The notes: generated by a model from the sequence alone, not told the origin. 33,587 bases of DNA from Chloroflexi bacterium 54-19 (GCA_001898225.1 MKTJ01000089.1:1-33587); one strand, 5' to 3'; shown: positions 15,935-23,908, counted from the first letter of the stretch. Numbers and translations: made by a program.

Positions 15935-17764
15935 TTAATTTACGGCTTCTTTGGTTGATTCCGATCTTTCGCTGGCCTTTAGCGGAACTGTAACGATAAA
16001 GGTCGAGCCACCCGTGTCTCCAAATTCGGCTCCTATTGTACCCCCGTGCAACTCCACAATTTCCCGGCTGATATATAGACCCAATCCCAGGCCGGCATAG
16101 CCGCGGGCATGGCCCTGGAAAAACGGCTCGAAAATTTTCTCCCGGCTTTCGGGGGCAATCCCAATGCCCTGGTCTTCCACCCGCAGCCTGATATTTTGCT
16201 GGTGGTCATTCTCACCGGGCAGAATCTTTAAATCCAGCTTAATTTCCCCACCTTCCGGGCTATATTTGATGGCGTTATCCAGCAAATTGGTCATAACCTG
16301 CTCGAAACGCAGGGGATCGAGAATACATTCCAGGTGTTCGGGCGCGTCCAGGGTAATGGTATGTTTATCGGTGCGGAGTTGGGCTGCCGCGACCAGGTTG
16401 CTCAGCATCTGGCCTATATCGGTTTTTTCCAGGGTCAGGACCAGCTTCCCGGCTTCAAGCTGGCTCATATCCAGGAGCCGCCCAATCAGGTTGGCTAAAC
16501 GGTTGGTCTGGGTATTTACCTGGTTGAGACCCTGGCGCAACTGGGCCGGGTCGGGTAAGGCATCCCCGCTTAACCGGCGCATTAGTAGCTGGGTAAAGCC
16601 CCGCAAACTGGTAATCGGTGTTTTTAGTTCGTGAGCGGCTACCGAGACGAATTCGTTGCGGATTGAAATAGCTCGCTGGGCATCCTGGTAAAGCCTGGCG
16701 TTATCAACCGCCATCGCGGCCCGTTGTGCCAATTCCTGGGCGAATTTCAGGTCCTCCTCGGTATAAAGGTGGTCAGGGTTGGTTGAGACCAGTTGCATTG
16801 CGCCCAGTACCCTATCACGAGCTACCAGTGGCAAAATCATCAAAGATTTAATGTTCAAGCTCTGGAGAATAGTAAGCAACTCCTCGTCCACGGCTGCCGC
16901 CTGTATCATTTCATCGGTAATTTCCGGGTATAGTTCCGGTTGGCCGGTTCGTAGAACATGGGGGAGGCCGGTCGGAGCAGCCGGGTCAAAAGGATATTTG
17001 GACTGTAGGCGCTGTTGAAGATTGTGGGCCCATTGGACCCTGGCCGGGTCTACGTGGGCCAGCGCTACCAGTCTTGGTTCCGGGGTATCTTCCAAAACGG
17101 AGACGCTGCACCAGTTAGCCAGTTCCGGTACGACCAGTTGGGCTACTCTTTGCAAGGTTACTTCGTAATCCAGCGAAGAACTCAGTAGTTTGCTGGATTC
17201 AGCAAGAAAACTAAGCTGGGAGATTCGCTGGGCTACCCGTTTTTCCAGGGTGGCGTTGGCCCTTCGAATGGCTTCCTCGGCCATTTTCCGGTCGGTCATA
17301 TCGTGGGTGACCTTGGCAAAACCCCTTAAAATTCCCCGTTCGTCCCGCAAAGCCGTTATGGTTACATTGGCCCAGAAACGGGTGCCGTCCTTACGCAACC
17401 GCCAGCCTTCATCCTCAAAGCGGCCCGCCAGGATAGTCTGTTCAAGTTCCCAGCCTGGTTTGTCCCAGGCTAAGTCTTCCGGCGGATAAAATTTGGAGAA
17501 ATGTTGCCCGATAATTTCATTAGCCTGGTAACCCTTTATGCTCTGGGCTCCCTTATTCCAACTGGCTACTTTCCCATTAGGGTCGAGCATGAAAATAGCG
17601 TAGTCTTTAACGCTTTCTACGAGCAGGCGAAAGCGTTCTTCACTGGCGTTTAGTTTATCCGTGTCATTTCTGGTGGACAATTTTGAGGTTTCGAGTTCAG
17701 CTATTCTGGCCTTTAGCTGTTTTATTTCTTCCAGGAGTTCCCTGTCAGGGTTTTCTTTTTCCAA
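15935..17764 (-). CDS. Soluble sensor histidine kinase, PAS-GAF-HisKA-HATPase
   Basis: The 609-residue kinase has a short N-terminal coiled coil (about residues 5-25) and a PAS domain with PAC segment (about 40-160: FRLLVESVKDYAIFMLD, then WRLRKDGTRFWANVTI). A GAF domain follows (about 185-350), then the phosphoacceptor block AAHELKTP with His378, and an ATP domain with NLLDNAIKYSPEGG, DQGIGI, FEPFFQ and GLGLYI. No membrane helix is seen, so it should sense a cytoplasmic signal. Its GAF-kinase half closely resembles the last GAF and kinase core of the 1069-residue kinase nearby, indicating paralogy. The start is TTG at 17764, supported by GAAAGGTGG about 9 nt upstream. No response regulator is encoded nearby. 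Confidence 0.9.
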   Translation of the reverse strand: MEKENPDRELLEEIKQLKARIAELETSKLSTRNDTDKLNASEERFRLLVESVKDYAIFMLDPNGKVASWNKGAQSIKGYQANEIIGQHFSKFYPPEDLAWDKPGWELEQTILAGRFEDEGWRLRKDGTRFWANVTITALRDERGILRGFAKVTHDMTDRKMAEEAIRRANATLEKRVAQRISQLSFLAESSKLLSSSLDYEVTLQRVAQLVVPELANWCSVSVLEDTPEPRLVALAHVDPARVQWAHNLQQRLQSKYPFDPAAPTGLPHVLRTGQPELYPEITDEMIQAAAVDEELLTILQSLNIKSLMILPLVARDRVLGAMQLVSTNPDHLYTEEDLKFAQELAQRAAMAVDNARLYQDAQRAISIRNEFVSVAAHELKTPITSLRGFTQLLMRRLSGDALPDPAQLRQGLNQVNTQTNRLANLIGRLLDMSQLEAGKLVLTLEKTDIGQMLSNLVAAAQLRTDKHTITLDAPEHLECILDPLRFEQVMTNLLDNAIKYSPEGGEIKLDLKILPGENDHQQNIRLRVEDQGIGIAPESREKIFEPFFQGHARGYAGLGLGLYISREIVELHGGTIGAEFGDTGGSTFIVTVPLKASERSESTKEAVN

Positions 17765-18210
17765 GTAATACCACCTTTCGGATGTGATGAATCAGGAAAT
17801 GATGGTTAGTGCAATATTCCTGGCATTCTCAAGATAAACCACTCCGCATGTCCCCTTGTGCTGATTAACACTCAGTGCTAGAAGTCAATTATAGGATAAA
17901 CTTTGCTAACCTTACACTTTTTTATTAATCCAATTTTAGTCAAAGGGAAACTTGTAAGGAGAGCTTTTCAGCAAAATAAACAAATCCAAATCCAGGTGCT
18001 CTATTTTAACATAAAAATTAACCTGAATGAAATAATAAAGTTATACACCTTTCCGGTAATTGGCCAGAGTTTGTTGGAAAAACCACCAACGACTATAATT
18101 ACCATTCTTATTTTAAAGTCCAGCTAAACTTCTCCTTCCCGTCCTTCTATAATCCACCTCCGAAAATAACTCTTCAAAAACTGGCTATAGACAAACAAAG
18201 GCTTTTAGGT
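17765..18210. other. AT-rich intergenic region between divergent genes
   Basis: This 446-bp stretch separates the divergently transcribed kinase and MgtC-like genes. It has A/T runs but no coding region I believe, no clear hairpin with a T-tract and no confident promoter pair. It must hold the promoters of both flanking genes. Confidence 0.5.
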
Positions 18211-18726
18211 ATGAATGATATTTTTGTAATCAGAGATATTGATATTGCCATGATTATCAGGGTAACAATTGCCCTGGTCCTGGGCGGAGTAGTCGGGTTC
18301 GAACGGGAACGCGGCGATAGGCCCGCCGGATTGCGGACACATATGCTGGTAGCAGCGGGTTCAGCTTGTTTCAGTATCGCCTCTATTTACGGGTTTGACC
18401 TCCAAACTAAAGAAGCCGACCTGGCGCGGGTTGCGGCGAACGTGGTGTCAGGAGTCGGGTTCCTGGGAGCGGGAACTATCCTGCGAGATGGCTCGACCAT
18501 CCGGGGCCTGACCACCGCTACCAGCATCTGGATTGTCGCGTCAATCGGCATGCTAACCGGCCTGGGCCTGGTCTGGTTGGCCCTCTATACCACCTTTCTG
18601 ACCTGGTTCGTGCTGGTAGTGGTAAAAAGGTTTAAACCGGGTCGCCGCAGGTCCGGCGGGCGTTCCTCCCTTCCACAAGCCAATCTCGTAAAACCGGCGA
18701 ACAAAGAAGATAAATTGGAGGACTGA
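18211..18726 (+). CDS. MgtC/SapB-family membrane protein
   Basis: The 171-residue protein carries the MgtC signature. VGFERERGDRPAGLRTHMLV (residues 29-48) follows a first helix and is followed by further helices (ACFSIASIYG, VSGVGFLGAGTILRDG, GLTTATSIWIVASIGML). The four to five helices and the conserved Arg/Glu loop match the family. The C-terminal tail is short and basic and lacks the larger cytoplasmic domain some members carry. MgtC proteins are linked to growth at low magnesium and to control of the F-ATPase in pathogens; in environmental bacteria the role is open. The ribosome site is AAAGG about 10 nt before the ATG. The gene converges on the CYTH gene across the DnaA-box element. Confidence 0.88.
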   Translation: MNDIFVIRDIDIAMIIRVTIALVLGGVVGFERERGDRPAGLRTHMLVAAGSACFSIASIYGFDLQTKEADLARVAANVVSGVGFLGAGTILRDGSTIRGLTTATSIWIVASIGMLTGLGLVWLALYTTFLTWFVLVVVKRFKPGRRRSGGRSSLPQANLVKPANKEDKLED

Positions 18727-18777
18727 GCATCACTTAAAAAGTTTTCCCAGGAAACGGCCTGAAGTTTTAGGTTGAAG

Positions 18778-18939
18778 ATTTACCGCATGCCACACCAGAA
18801 GGACTATTTTATCCACGGAATGTGGATAACCTGTGGATAGGTGTGTATAACTGTTGTTAGCAGTGGAAAAAAAGTGGATAAATTGTTGAGAAGTTGTGGG
18901 AAAGTCTTCCCTGCCTCCTGGTGTGTGACTGCGGTAAAT
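18778..18939. repeat. Imperfect inverted repeat enclosing a DnaA-box cluster
   Basis: The left arm at 18778-18802 (ATTTACCGCA...CACACCAGAAGG) and the right arm at 18914-18939 (CCTCCTGGTGTGTG...TGCGGTAAAT) are near-complete reverse complements. They differ at only a few positions. The arms enclose the cluster of DnaA-box-like sequences. The whole 162-bp element fits between the stop codons of two converging genes. Confidence 0.65.
18809..18881. promoter_or_regulatory. Cluster of DnaA-box-like 9-mers, candidate replication or DnaA-titration site
   Basis: Compared with the consensus TTATCCACA there are five hits in 73 bp. These are TTATCCACG at 18809-18817 (plus strand), TGTGGATAA at 18821-18829 (perfect, minus), TGTGGATAG at 18832-18840 (minus), TGTGTATAA at 18842-18850 (minus) and AGTGGATAA at 18873-18881 (minus). 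Four face the same way, and three are spaced about 10-11 bp apart, one helical turn. Such clustering is expected for DnaA binding at an origin or a titration site. No dnaA, dnaN or rep gene is in the window, so origin function is not established. Confidence 0.6.
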
Positions 18940-19422
18940 TTACCAGTCCTTAAATGGATGCTGCGCCAGCAACGCATTTTTGTACGCTGGGTCTTCGGTG
19001 ACCTCTTTCCCCAGCCATTCCGGTCGAGGAAACTCGTAATTTTCATCCGGGATTTCCAGTTCGGCCACGACCAGCCCGGCGTTATCACCCTCGAACAGGT
19101 CAAGCTCCCATTTCAGGCCGGGATGGTCTTTCAGAGGCAACCGGTAGCGGGTCTTGGAAACCAGCGAGGCATGGGCTAGTTTTAGCATCTGCCCGGCTTC
19201 CTCGAAAGGCACATCATATTCATACTCATCCCGGCCCAACATTCCGCTACCCTTGATAGTAATATAGGCTTTTTTGGAGTCGCCAGGACCTTCTTCAGTC
19301 CGCACCCTTACAGTCGGATTGAAAGAGAGATAACCCTGGACCATCCTGGCGCCTTCTGGTAATTCCGGCAATTTATCCTCATTCACCAGGAATTTTCGCT
19401 CGATTTCCTTCATAAAACCCAT
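18940..19422 (-). CDS. CYTH-domain protein (triphosphate tunnel enzyme)
   Basis: The 160-residue protein has the CYTH hallmark ExExK near its start (EIERKF, residues 6-11). It is followed by alternating charged strands (VRVRTEE, AYITIKG, YEYDVPF, KTRYRLPL, KWELDLFEGDNAGLVVAELEI), as in triphosphate tunnel metalloenzymes. Members hydrolyse inorganic triphosphate or thiamine triphosphate, or act as class IV adenylate cyclases. The short bacterial forms most often have inorganic triphosphatase activity, which is the likeliest role here. The ATG at 19422 is chosen because GGGAAAGGAGG lies 7-8 nt upstream; an in-frame codon 13 residues earlier has none. It converges on the MgtC-like gene. Confidence 0.85.
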   Translation of the reverse strand: MGFMKEIERKFLVNEDKLPELPEGARMVQGYLSFNPTVRVRTEEGPGDSKKAYITIKGSGMLGRDEYEYDVPFEEAGQMLKLAHASLVSKTRYRLPLKDHPGLKWELDLFEGDNAGLVVAELEIPDENYEFPRPEWLGKEVTEDPAYKNALLAQHPFKDW

Positions 19423-19552
19423 CGAAGTGCCTCCTTTCCCTTTGGCTGACCGTTTTATCATTCTTCCTTCACTAAGTGTATCAAAATATAACCTATTTTA
19501 GGAACCAGGTGAGGTTTTTCCTGGGAAATCTGCTAAAGATTTTTGAAAAGTT

Positions 19553-19594
19553 TATGAAAAAGAAAAACCAGGCCGGTTTTTAGCAGCCTGGTTT
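19553..19594 (-). terminator. Intrinsic terminator for the SDR gene
   Basis: AAACCAGGC (19565-19573) and GCCTGGTTT (19586-19594) form a perfect 9-bp stem. Read on the minus strand it is followed by TTCTTTTTC. It lies about 50 bp beyond the SDR stop codon. A DnaA-box-like ATATCCACA lies at 19603-19611 between them. Confidence 0.75.
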
Positions 19595-19645
19595 AATGCT
19601 ACATATCCACAAAACCCAAACTAAAAATAATCAAAAAAACAAAAA

Positions 19646-20539
19646 TTAAGGCGTAGGCGAACCCCCGGTGACGCTCAAGGTTTCCCCGGCGACATAGCTG
19701 GACTCAGGACTTGCCAGGAAAACATAAGCTGGTGCAAGCTCGGCAGGTTGTCCGGCCCGTCCCAGCGGGGTTTGGGCGCCAAACTTGGGTAACTTTTCCG
19801 GCGGTTGCCCACCTGAAACTTGTAGAGGTGTCCAGATTGGACCGGGCGCCACCGCGTTAACCCGGATACCTTTTTTCGCGACCTGTTGTGCCAGCGCCTT
19901 GGTAAAGGCATTGATAGCGGCCTTGGTAGAGGCGTAGTCGAGCAAAGATTCCGAAGGTTCATAAGCCTGGATTGAAGTGGTATTTATAATAGTGCCGCCG
20001 GGAGGCATATGCGGCAGGGCCGCTCTTGAAAGCCAGAAGGTCGCGTAAATATTTGTTTTGAAAGTCTGGTCGAATTGCTCGGTCGTTATCTCCGCAATAT
20101 CCTCGACACTATGCTGCTTACCGGCATTATTAACCAGAATATCAATACCACCTAACTCGGCGACCGCTTTTTCGACCAATTGCTGGCAATAGGCTTCGTC
20201 TTTAAGGTCGCCCGGCAGCGCGACGGCTTTGCGCCCGGCTTCTTTAATAAGTTTGATTACTTCTTTAGCGTCGGCTTCTTCTTCCGGTAGATAAGATAGC
20301 ACCACATCGGCCCCTTCCCTGGCGAAGGCAATTGCCACGGCCCGGCCAATCCCGCTATCCCCGCCTGTCACAATCGCTTTGCGCCCGGTAAGCCGGTTGC
20401 TACCCCGGTAAGTTTTCTCGCCATGGTCCGGTTTAGGGGTCATGTCTTTGGCTAAACCCGGAACGGCTTGCTTTTGTTCTGGAAATTCGGGACGTGGATA
20501 TTGTTTGGTAGGGTCTTGAAAAGTATATTGGTCAGGCAT
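19646..20539 (-). CDS. Short-chain dehydrogenase/reductase (YghA/YhdF-like)
   Basis: The 297-residue protein is an NAD(P)-dependent oxidoreductase of the classical SDR fold. It carries an N-terminal extension of about 45 residues (PDQYTFQDPTKQYPRPEFPEQ) typical of the YghA/YhdF/general-stress subgroup. The nucleotide site is TGGDSGIG (residues 58-65). NNAG lies at 137-140. The catalytic residues are Ser189, Tyr202 and Lys206 (DYASTK). The C-terminal part (NAVAPGPIWTPLQVSGGQPPEKL) is also standard. Relatives reduce aldehydes or oxidise simple alcohols and sugars and are often stress-induced; the substrate here is not visible. It appears monocistronic, with its own terminator. The region upstream on the same strand contains a potential structured RNA. 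Confidence 0.9.
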   Translation of the reverse strand: MPDQYTFQDPTKQYPRPEFPEQKQAVPGLAKDMTPKPDHGEKTYRGSNRLTGRKAIVTGGDSGIGRAVAIAFAREGADVVLSYLPEEEADAKEVIKLIKEAGRKAVALPGDLKDEAYCQQLVEKAVAELGGIDILVNNAGKQHSVEDIAEITTEQFDQTFKTNIYATFWLSRAALPHMPPGGTIINTTSIQAYEPSESLLDYASTKAAINAFTKALAQQVAKKGIRVNAVAPGPIWTPLQVSGGQPPEKLPKFGAQTPLGRAGQPAELAPAYVFLASPESSYVAGETLSVTGGSPTP

Positions 20540-20634
20540 AAAATTCCTCTCACTTACTTTATAGTTTGTTTTTTATCCGGTCGCAATTTCAAAATAACGA
20601 CCGGACAGTTGCTTTGGTTCTTACTGTAAGGTTT

Positions 20635-20754
20635 GGTCCAAACAGTAGCGCCACCTTCCAGAGAAAGAGCAATTAAGCTGCCACGATACCGGCTTTTAGC
20701 CCTGGTAACCCGCCGTCTATACCAGAATATCTAGACGGGTTCCCGGTTTGGACC
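20635..20754. ncRNA. Possible structured RNA element, strand undecided
   Basis: A closing stem GGTCCAAAC (20635-20643)/GTTTGGACC (20746-20754) encloses two clear hairpins: GGCT/AGCC at 20691-20701 and CCGTCTA/TAGACGG at 20713-20738. On the plus strand it is followed within 6 bp by an intrinsic terminator, as in a small RNA of about 165 nt. On the minus strand it would be the leader of the SDR gene, whose ATG is about 96 nt further on. It matches no riboswitch consensus I recall. Confidence 0.3.
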
Positions 20755-20759
20755 ATCAA

Positions 20760-20800
20760 AAAACCTCTTGAGCCATTGTTATTAACTCAAGAGGTTTTAA
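20760..20800. terminator. Bidirectional intrinsic terminator
   Basis: AAAACCTCTTGAG at 20760-20772 and CTCAAGAGGTTTT at 20786-20798 form a 13-bp perfect stem with T runs on both strands. On minus it ends the P-loop ATPase gene about 34 bp after its stop. On plus it could end the structured element at 20635-20754. Confidence 0.8.
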
Positions 20801-20831
20801 GTTTGTTGGAAATTAACCCAGGTGGGTGTGA

Positions 20832-21917
20832 TTAGGCCCTTAACTTACGGGCGCGAGAGGCCCCGGCGGTTTCCCCTGCCTCCTGGTTTTCCCCACCCAT
20901 CGAGGCGAAAGCAGCGGCGTTGCGGGCGGCTTCCTTCTCAATCCGGGCTGTCAGGCGGCGGTCCAGGTTGGCGATTTCATCCGGGGAGAGCCGTTCGAGG
21001 TCGGATTTACCGTTGCAATAATAGCGGGCGGCGGTAACCAGGTCGGCCCTGGTAAAACCGTTTTCCTCGGCTTTCAGGTAAAGATCTTCCAGGGTCGGGC
21101 CGGTCCGGCCTACAAAAGCCAGGGCCGGGGCTTCTTCCAGGAGTTCCGGCTCCTTGGCGGGCAAAGGCGCTTCGACCGGGAGCGAATTGGTACCGGATTC
21201 GTTGAGCCGGGCCAGGAAATCCGAAAAAGATGGGTTAAGAAGTTCCATGCCAATCGGGAAAGCGGCGCTATTGCTCTTGACTACTCGGAAGACCCGTACC
21301 GGTCGTAAATCTTCGATACGAAGGGAGGCTTCCACCAGCACGTCCACGAAATATTCGAGACCACCTGAAGTTAAGGGCAAGACCCGGCCCATTTCGTTCT
21401 CCTCGCGGTCCTCTTTGCCCTTCGCGCCAATCTGGTCGGTGATAACGACGCAGGCGCCGCTATCCACGCACAACCGCCGCAAGACCTCCTGAAAAATCAC
21501 CTGGTCGGCGGCCAGTTCTTCGGCGGTTGGCTGGGCGGTCGGGTCACCGTTGCGGTCGCGGACGGCCAGGACAGTTTCGCGGTGTTTGCGGCCAAAATAC
21601 ATAGCCCAGCTATCGAGGGCGTAGCAGCCGTAACCCTGTTCACGGCCTTCCCCGTCCAGGGCCCAATCAATAAAATCGGGTAGCTCGTCCGGGTGCTGGA
21701 TTTCGAGGGCGTCAAATTTGGAGCCGTCGCTGCCGGAGAGTAACCGGGCTTTGCGCTCGACATCAAAATAGCACAGGCGGCCCAGCCCGGCGTCGGCCAG
21801 GGTCGAGGCAAAGTAACTCTTGCCGGTCCCGGCGGCTCCGCGGACGGCCAGCACCAGGCGTTGCTGGCGGGGGCGGCGGCTCAAAGGGTTAATCCGTTTT
21901 CCCATTAGGTTGCTCAT
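20832..21917 (-). CDS. Sak4-like P-loop ATPase (phage recombination-type)
   Basis: The 361-residue protein has a RecA-like ATPase core. Walker A is GAAGTGKS (residues 27-34), a Walker-B-like strand with Asp102 lies in YALDSW, and VVITDQIG (157-164) may contain the sensor. This layout resembles the AAA ATPases annotated as phage nucleotide-binding proteins, including single-strand-annealing-associated Sak4. The C-terminal 130 residues are Glu/Ala-rich with a helical SPDEIANLDRRLTARIEKEA segment and no recognised domain. No phage structural or integrase gene adjoins it, so it may be a domesticated phage remnant. A seven-codon ORF (21937-21914) ends in an ATGA overlap with the start and could couple translation. 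The promoter is listed separately. Confidence 0.65.
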   Translation of the reverse strand: MSNLMGKRINPLSRRPRQQRLVLAVRGAAGTGKSYFASTLADAGLGRLCYFDVERKARLLSGSDGSKFDALEIQHPDELPDFIDWALDGEGREQGYGCYALDSWAMYFGRKHRETVLAVRDRNGDPTAQPTAEELAADQVIFQEVLRRLCVDSGACVVITDQIGAKGKEDREENEMGRVLPLTSGGLEYFVDVLVEASLRIEDLRPVRVFRVVKSNSAAFPIGMELLNPSFSDFLARLNESGTNSLPVEAPLPAKEPELLEEAPALAFVGRTGPTLEDLYLKAEENGFTRADLVTAARYYCNGKSDLERLSPDEIANLDRRLTARIEKEAARNAAAFASMGGENQEAGETAGASRARKLRA

Positions 21918-22043
21918 CGGTATTTTAACGCGGCCATCCTTCTAAAAAGACGCCGCCCTCCTTTCAAACTTCAAATTTCTGCCATTACACCTGCAACAGT
22001 TATCCCGAATTTTTTAGAGTTGGTGCCAGGGCTTTCTCAATTA

Positions 22044-22085
22044 GCATTTATGTTCGCATTATATCATACTTTCGCATAAATGTTC
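22044..22085 (-). promoter_or_regulatory. Extended -10 promoter with flanking 12-bp direct repeats
   Basis: On the minus strand TGATATAAT (-10 hexamer 22063-22058) is a perfect extended -10. It is bracketed on the plus strand by GCATTTATGTTC (22044-22055) and GCATAAATGTTC (22074-22085). These match at 10 of 12 positions and lie exactly 30 bp apart, so a regulator could bind both on one helix face. It drives the P-loop ATPase gene. Confidence 0.55.
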
Positions 22086-22219
22086 TAATTATTTTCAAAA
22101 TTCGTCAAAAATCGGTAAATTTGGCGGTACAGGCTTTGCTTCAATAAAAATAAAGATCGGCCTTCTAAAAGAGGGCACCCAGTAAAGAAATTAATTTGTT
22201 AGGAAAGGGGAAGACAGCA

Positions 22220-22402
22220 ATGGAAAAAGGGAAAGACAAAGAGCGTGATTTCGAGGAAGCGGCCCAACCGAGCCAGGCTGAAGGTGACCGCGAGACTATC
22301 GAGGAAGACCTCGGCGAAAAAGTCGATACCCCGAAGGCCGCCCAGGGTAAGGTAATTCCTGCAAGGGGCGAAACCAGCCAGGCCGAGGGCGAGCGCGTCT
22401 AG
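22220..22402 (+). CDS. Small highly charged protein of unknown function, 60 residues
   Basis: I do not recognise this protein. It is almost entirely Glu, Lys, Asp, Gln, Gly and Ala, with no hydrophobic core, aromatic residue or cysteine, so it is probably intrinsically disordered. A motif resembling S-Q-A-E-G appears twice (QPSQAEGDRE and ETSQAEGERV), near residues 18 and 53. The ATG at 22220 is chosen because GGAAAGGGGAAG lies just upstream; an in-frame TTG at 22196 lacks that spacing. A terminator follows. Composition alone suggests a stress or desiccation-type hydrophilic protein, which is speculation. Confidence 0.55.
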   Translation: MEKGKDKERDFEEAAQPSQAEGDRETIEEDLGEKVDTPKAAQGKVIPARGETSQAEGERV

Positions 22403-22429
22403 AAGGGGTAGCATGTTGGTTTGGAATTA

Positions 22430-22461
22430 GGAGCCTTAACCGGGCTCCCGTTCTTTTATTT
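22430..22461 (+). terminator. Terminator-like hairpin after the charged small protein
   Basis: GGAGCC and GGCTCC form a 6-bp stem with a short loop near 22430-22448, followed by TTCTTTTATTTTC. The remaining sequence to 22633 is AT-rich and should contain the promoter of the formate operon, but no consensus pair stands out. Confidence 0.6.
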
Positions 22462-22633
22462 TCTTAGATTCTGAGTGGCTGGCTTAGTTTCTATACACAT
22501 TTATTTAGCCAATCTCAATTATAAAATCCCCTAAAAATATTTGGTCTGGTCTTAAATATGCTGTTTGATCTCCTAGCATTTGCTTTGTCTATTTTTCTTA
22601 ATGGGTTCCGCTTGTAGGTTTGGGGAATAAAAT

Positions 22634-23908
22634 ATGAGCAGTATTCCAGTGAACAGGACTACCTCGGATAATTCAGCCTCAATGAATCGCTGGTTCATCG
22701 CGATTGCCGCCGTCTTTATGCAAATCGCCCTGGGGGCCGTTTACGGCTGGAGCGTTTTTCTAAATTCGGTCATGGCTGATTACCACGTAGATAAACCGGC
22801 AGCTAACCTGACTTTCACCATCACAATTATTGCCCTGGGCGTTACCGCCGGGTTTGGTGGTTTTCTCCAGGCCCGTTTTGGACCGCGTGCTATTGCCACC
22901 GCCGGGGGTATCCTCTACGGCGTGGGTGTATTCCTGGCCGGGTTTACCGCCCCTAATATCGCAATGCTTTACATAACATATGGAATCATCGGTGGTATCG
23001 GGTTGGGGTTGGCGTACATCGTACCCCTGGCGATGCTGATAAAATGGTTCCCCGACCGGCGCGGCTTTATCACCGGGCTGGCGGTGGCAGGGTTCGGACT
23101 CGGTGCGACCGTCATGAGCCCGATTGCCACCGAACTTATCAAGCCGCAAAACCTGGGGCTGGCCCGGACCTTTAACTATCTTGGAATTGCCTACCTGGTA
23201 ATCGTGGTAGTTGCGGCCCAGTTCTACCGCAAGGCCCCGGACAACTACACCCCGCCGGGCTGGAAACCGAACCCGACCCAGCAGACCAGCCAGGCGGCCC
23301 GCAATTTCTCGCTAAAAGAAGCCCTGCTGACGCCACGCTGGTATGTCCTCTGGCTCATTTTGGCCCTGAACGTGACCGCCGGGGCCGCCCTGATTTCGGT
23401 CGCTTCCCCGCTGGCCCAGAACTTCGCCCAGGTCGATGCCAGCACCGCCGCGGTTATTGTCGTAACCATCTCGATTTTTAACGGGATTGGCCGTCTTTTC
23501 TGGGCCTGGCTCTCCGATTTTATCGGTCGCCCTTATACCTTCCTGGCGATTTTTGTGGTCCAGATTGTCGTATTTTTCATAATGTCCCAGGTAAGCAACT
23601 TTGCTTTGTTACTGGCCCTGGCCGCCCTTGTAGGATTGTGCTACGGTGGGGGATTTGGTACAATGCCCGCGTTCGCCGCCGATTTCTTTGGTCCCAAAAA
23701 CTCCGGCACTATCTATGGCGTAATGTTAACGGCCTGGAGCGCCGGGGCGGCTGTGGGCCCCATCCTTATCGCCAGCATGAATTACCGGACCGCCCTCGTT
23801 ATAATCGCTGTCATTATGGTCGTTAGCGCGGCTTTACCTTTGCTTACCCGTTTCCTGATAAACCGTGAGCAGGCCCTGGATGAAAAGGCCCGTCCTGTCG
23901 CCAGTTAA
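22634..23908 (+). CDS. OFA-family MFS transporter, probable formate/oxalate-type carboxylate carrier
   Basis: The 424-residue protein has 12 predicted helices. Its first helix motif, ALGAVYGWSVFLNSVM, is characteristic of the oxalate:formate antiporter family (OxlT-like). GGIGLGLAYIVPLAMLIKWFPDRRGFITGLAVAGFGLG near residues 115-152 is the conserved OFA core. The family exchanges or imports small carboxylates. Its position 31 nt before the formate dehydrogenase genes on the same strand makes formate the likely cargo, by inference. The ribosome site is a short TTGGGG about 8 nt before the ATG. It is probably the first gene of the formate operon. Confidence 0.88.
   Translation: MSSIPVNRTTSDNSASMNRWFIAIAAVFMQIALGAVYGWSVFLNSVMADYHVDKPAANLTFTITIIALGVTAGFGGFLQARFGPRAIATAGGILYGVGVFLAGFTAPNIAMLYITYGIIGGIGLGLAYIVPLAMLIKWFPDRRGFITGLAVAGFGLGATVMSPIATELIKPQNLGLARTFNYLGIAYLVIVVVAAQFYRKAPDNYTPPGWKPNPTQQTSQAARNFSLKEALLTPRWYVLWLILALNVTAGAALISVASPLAQNFAQVDASTAAVIVVTISIFNGIGRLFWAWLSDFIGRPYTFLAIFVVQIVVFFIMSQVSNFALLLALAALVGLCYGGGFGTMPAFAADFFGPKNSGTIYGVMLTAWSAGAAVGPILIASMNYRTALVIIAVIMVVSAALPLLTRFLINREQALDEKARPVAS

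Noticed and set aside
17903..18127. 74-codon frame between the kinase and MgtC genes
   Set aside because: Its Ile/Lys/Asn-rich translation only reflects AT-rich DNA, and there is no ribosome site.
22044..22085. LexA (SOS) box at the Sak4-like promoter
   Set aside because: Only GTTC half-sites are present, without the matching GAAC half at the right spacing.
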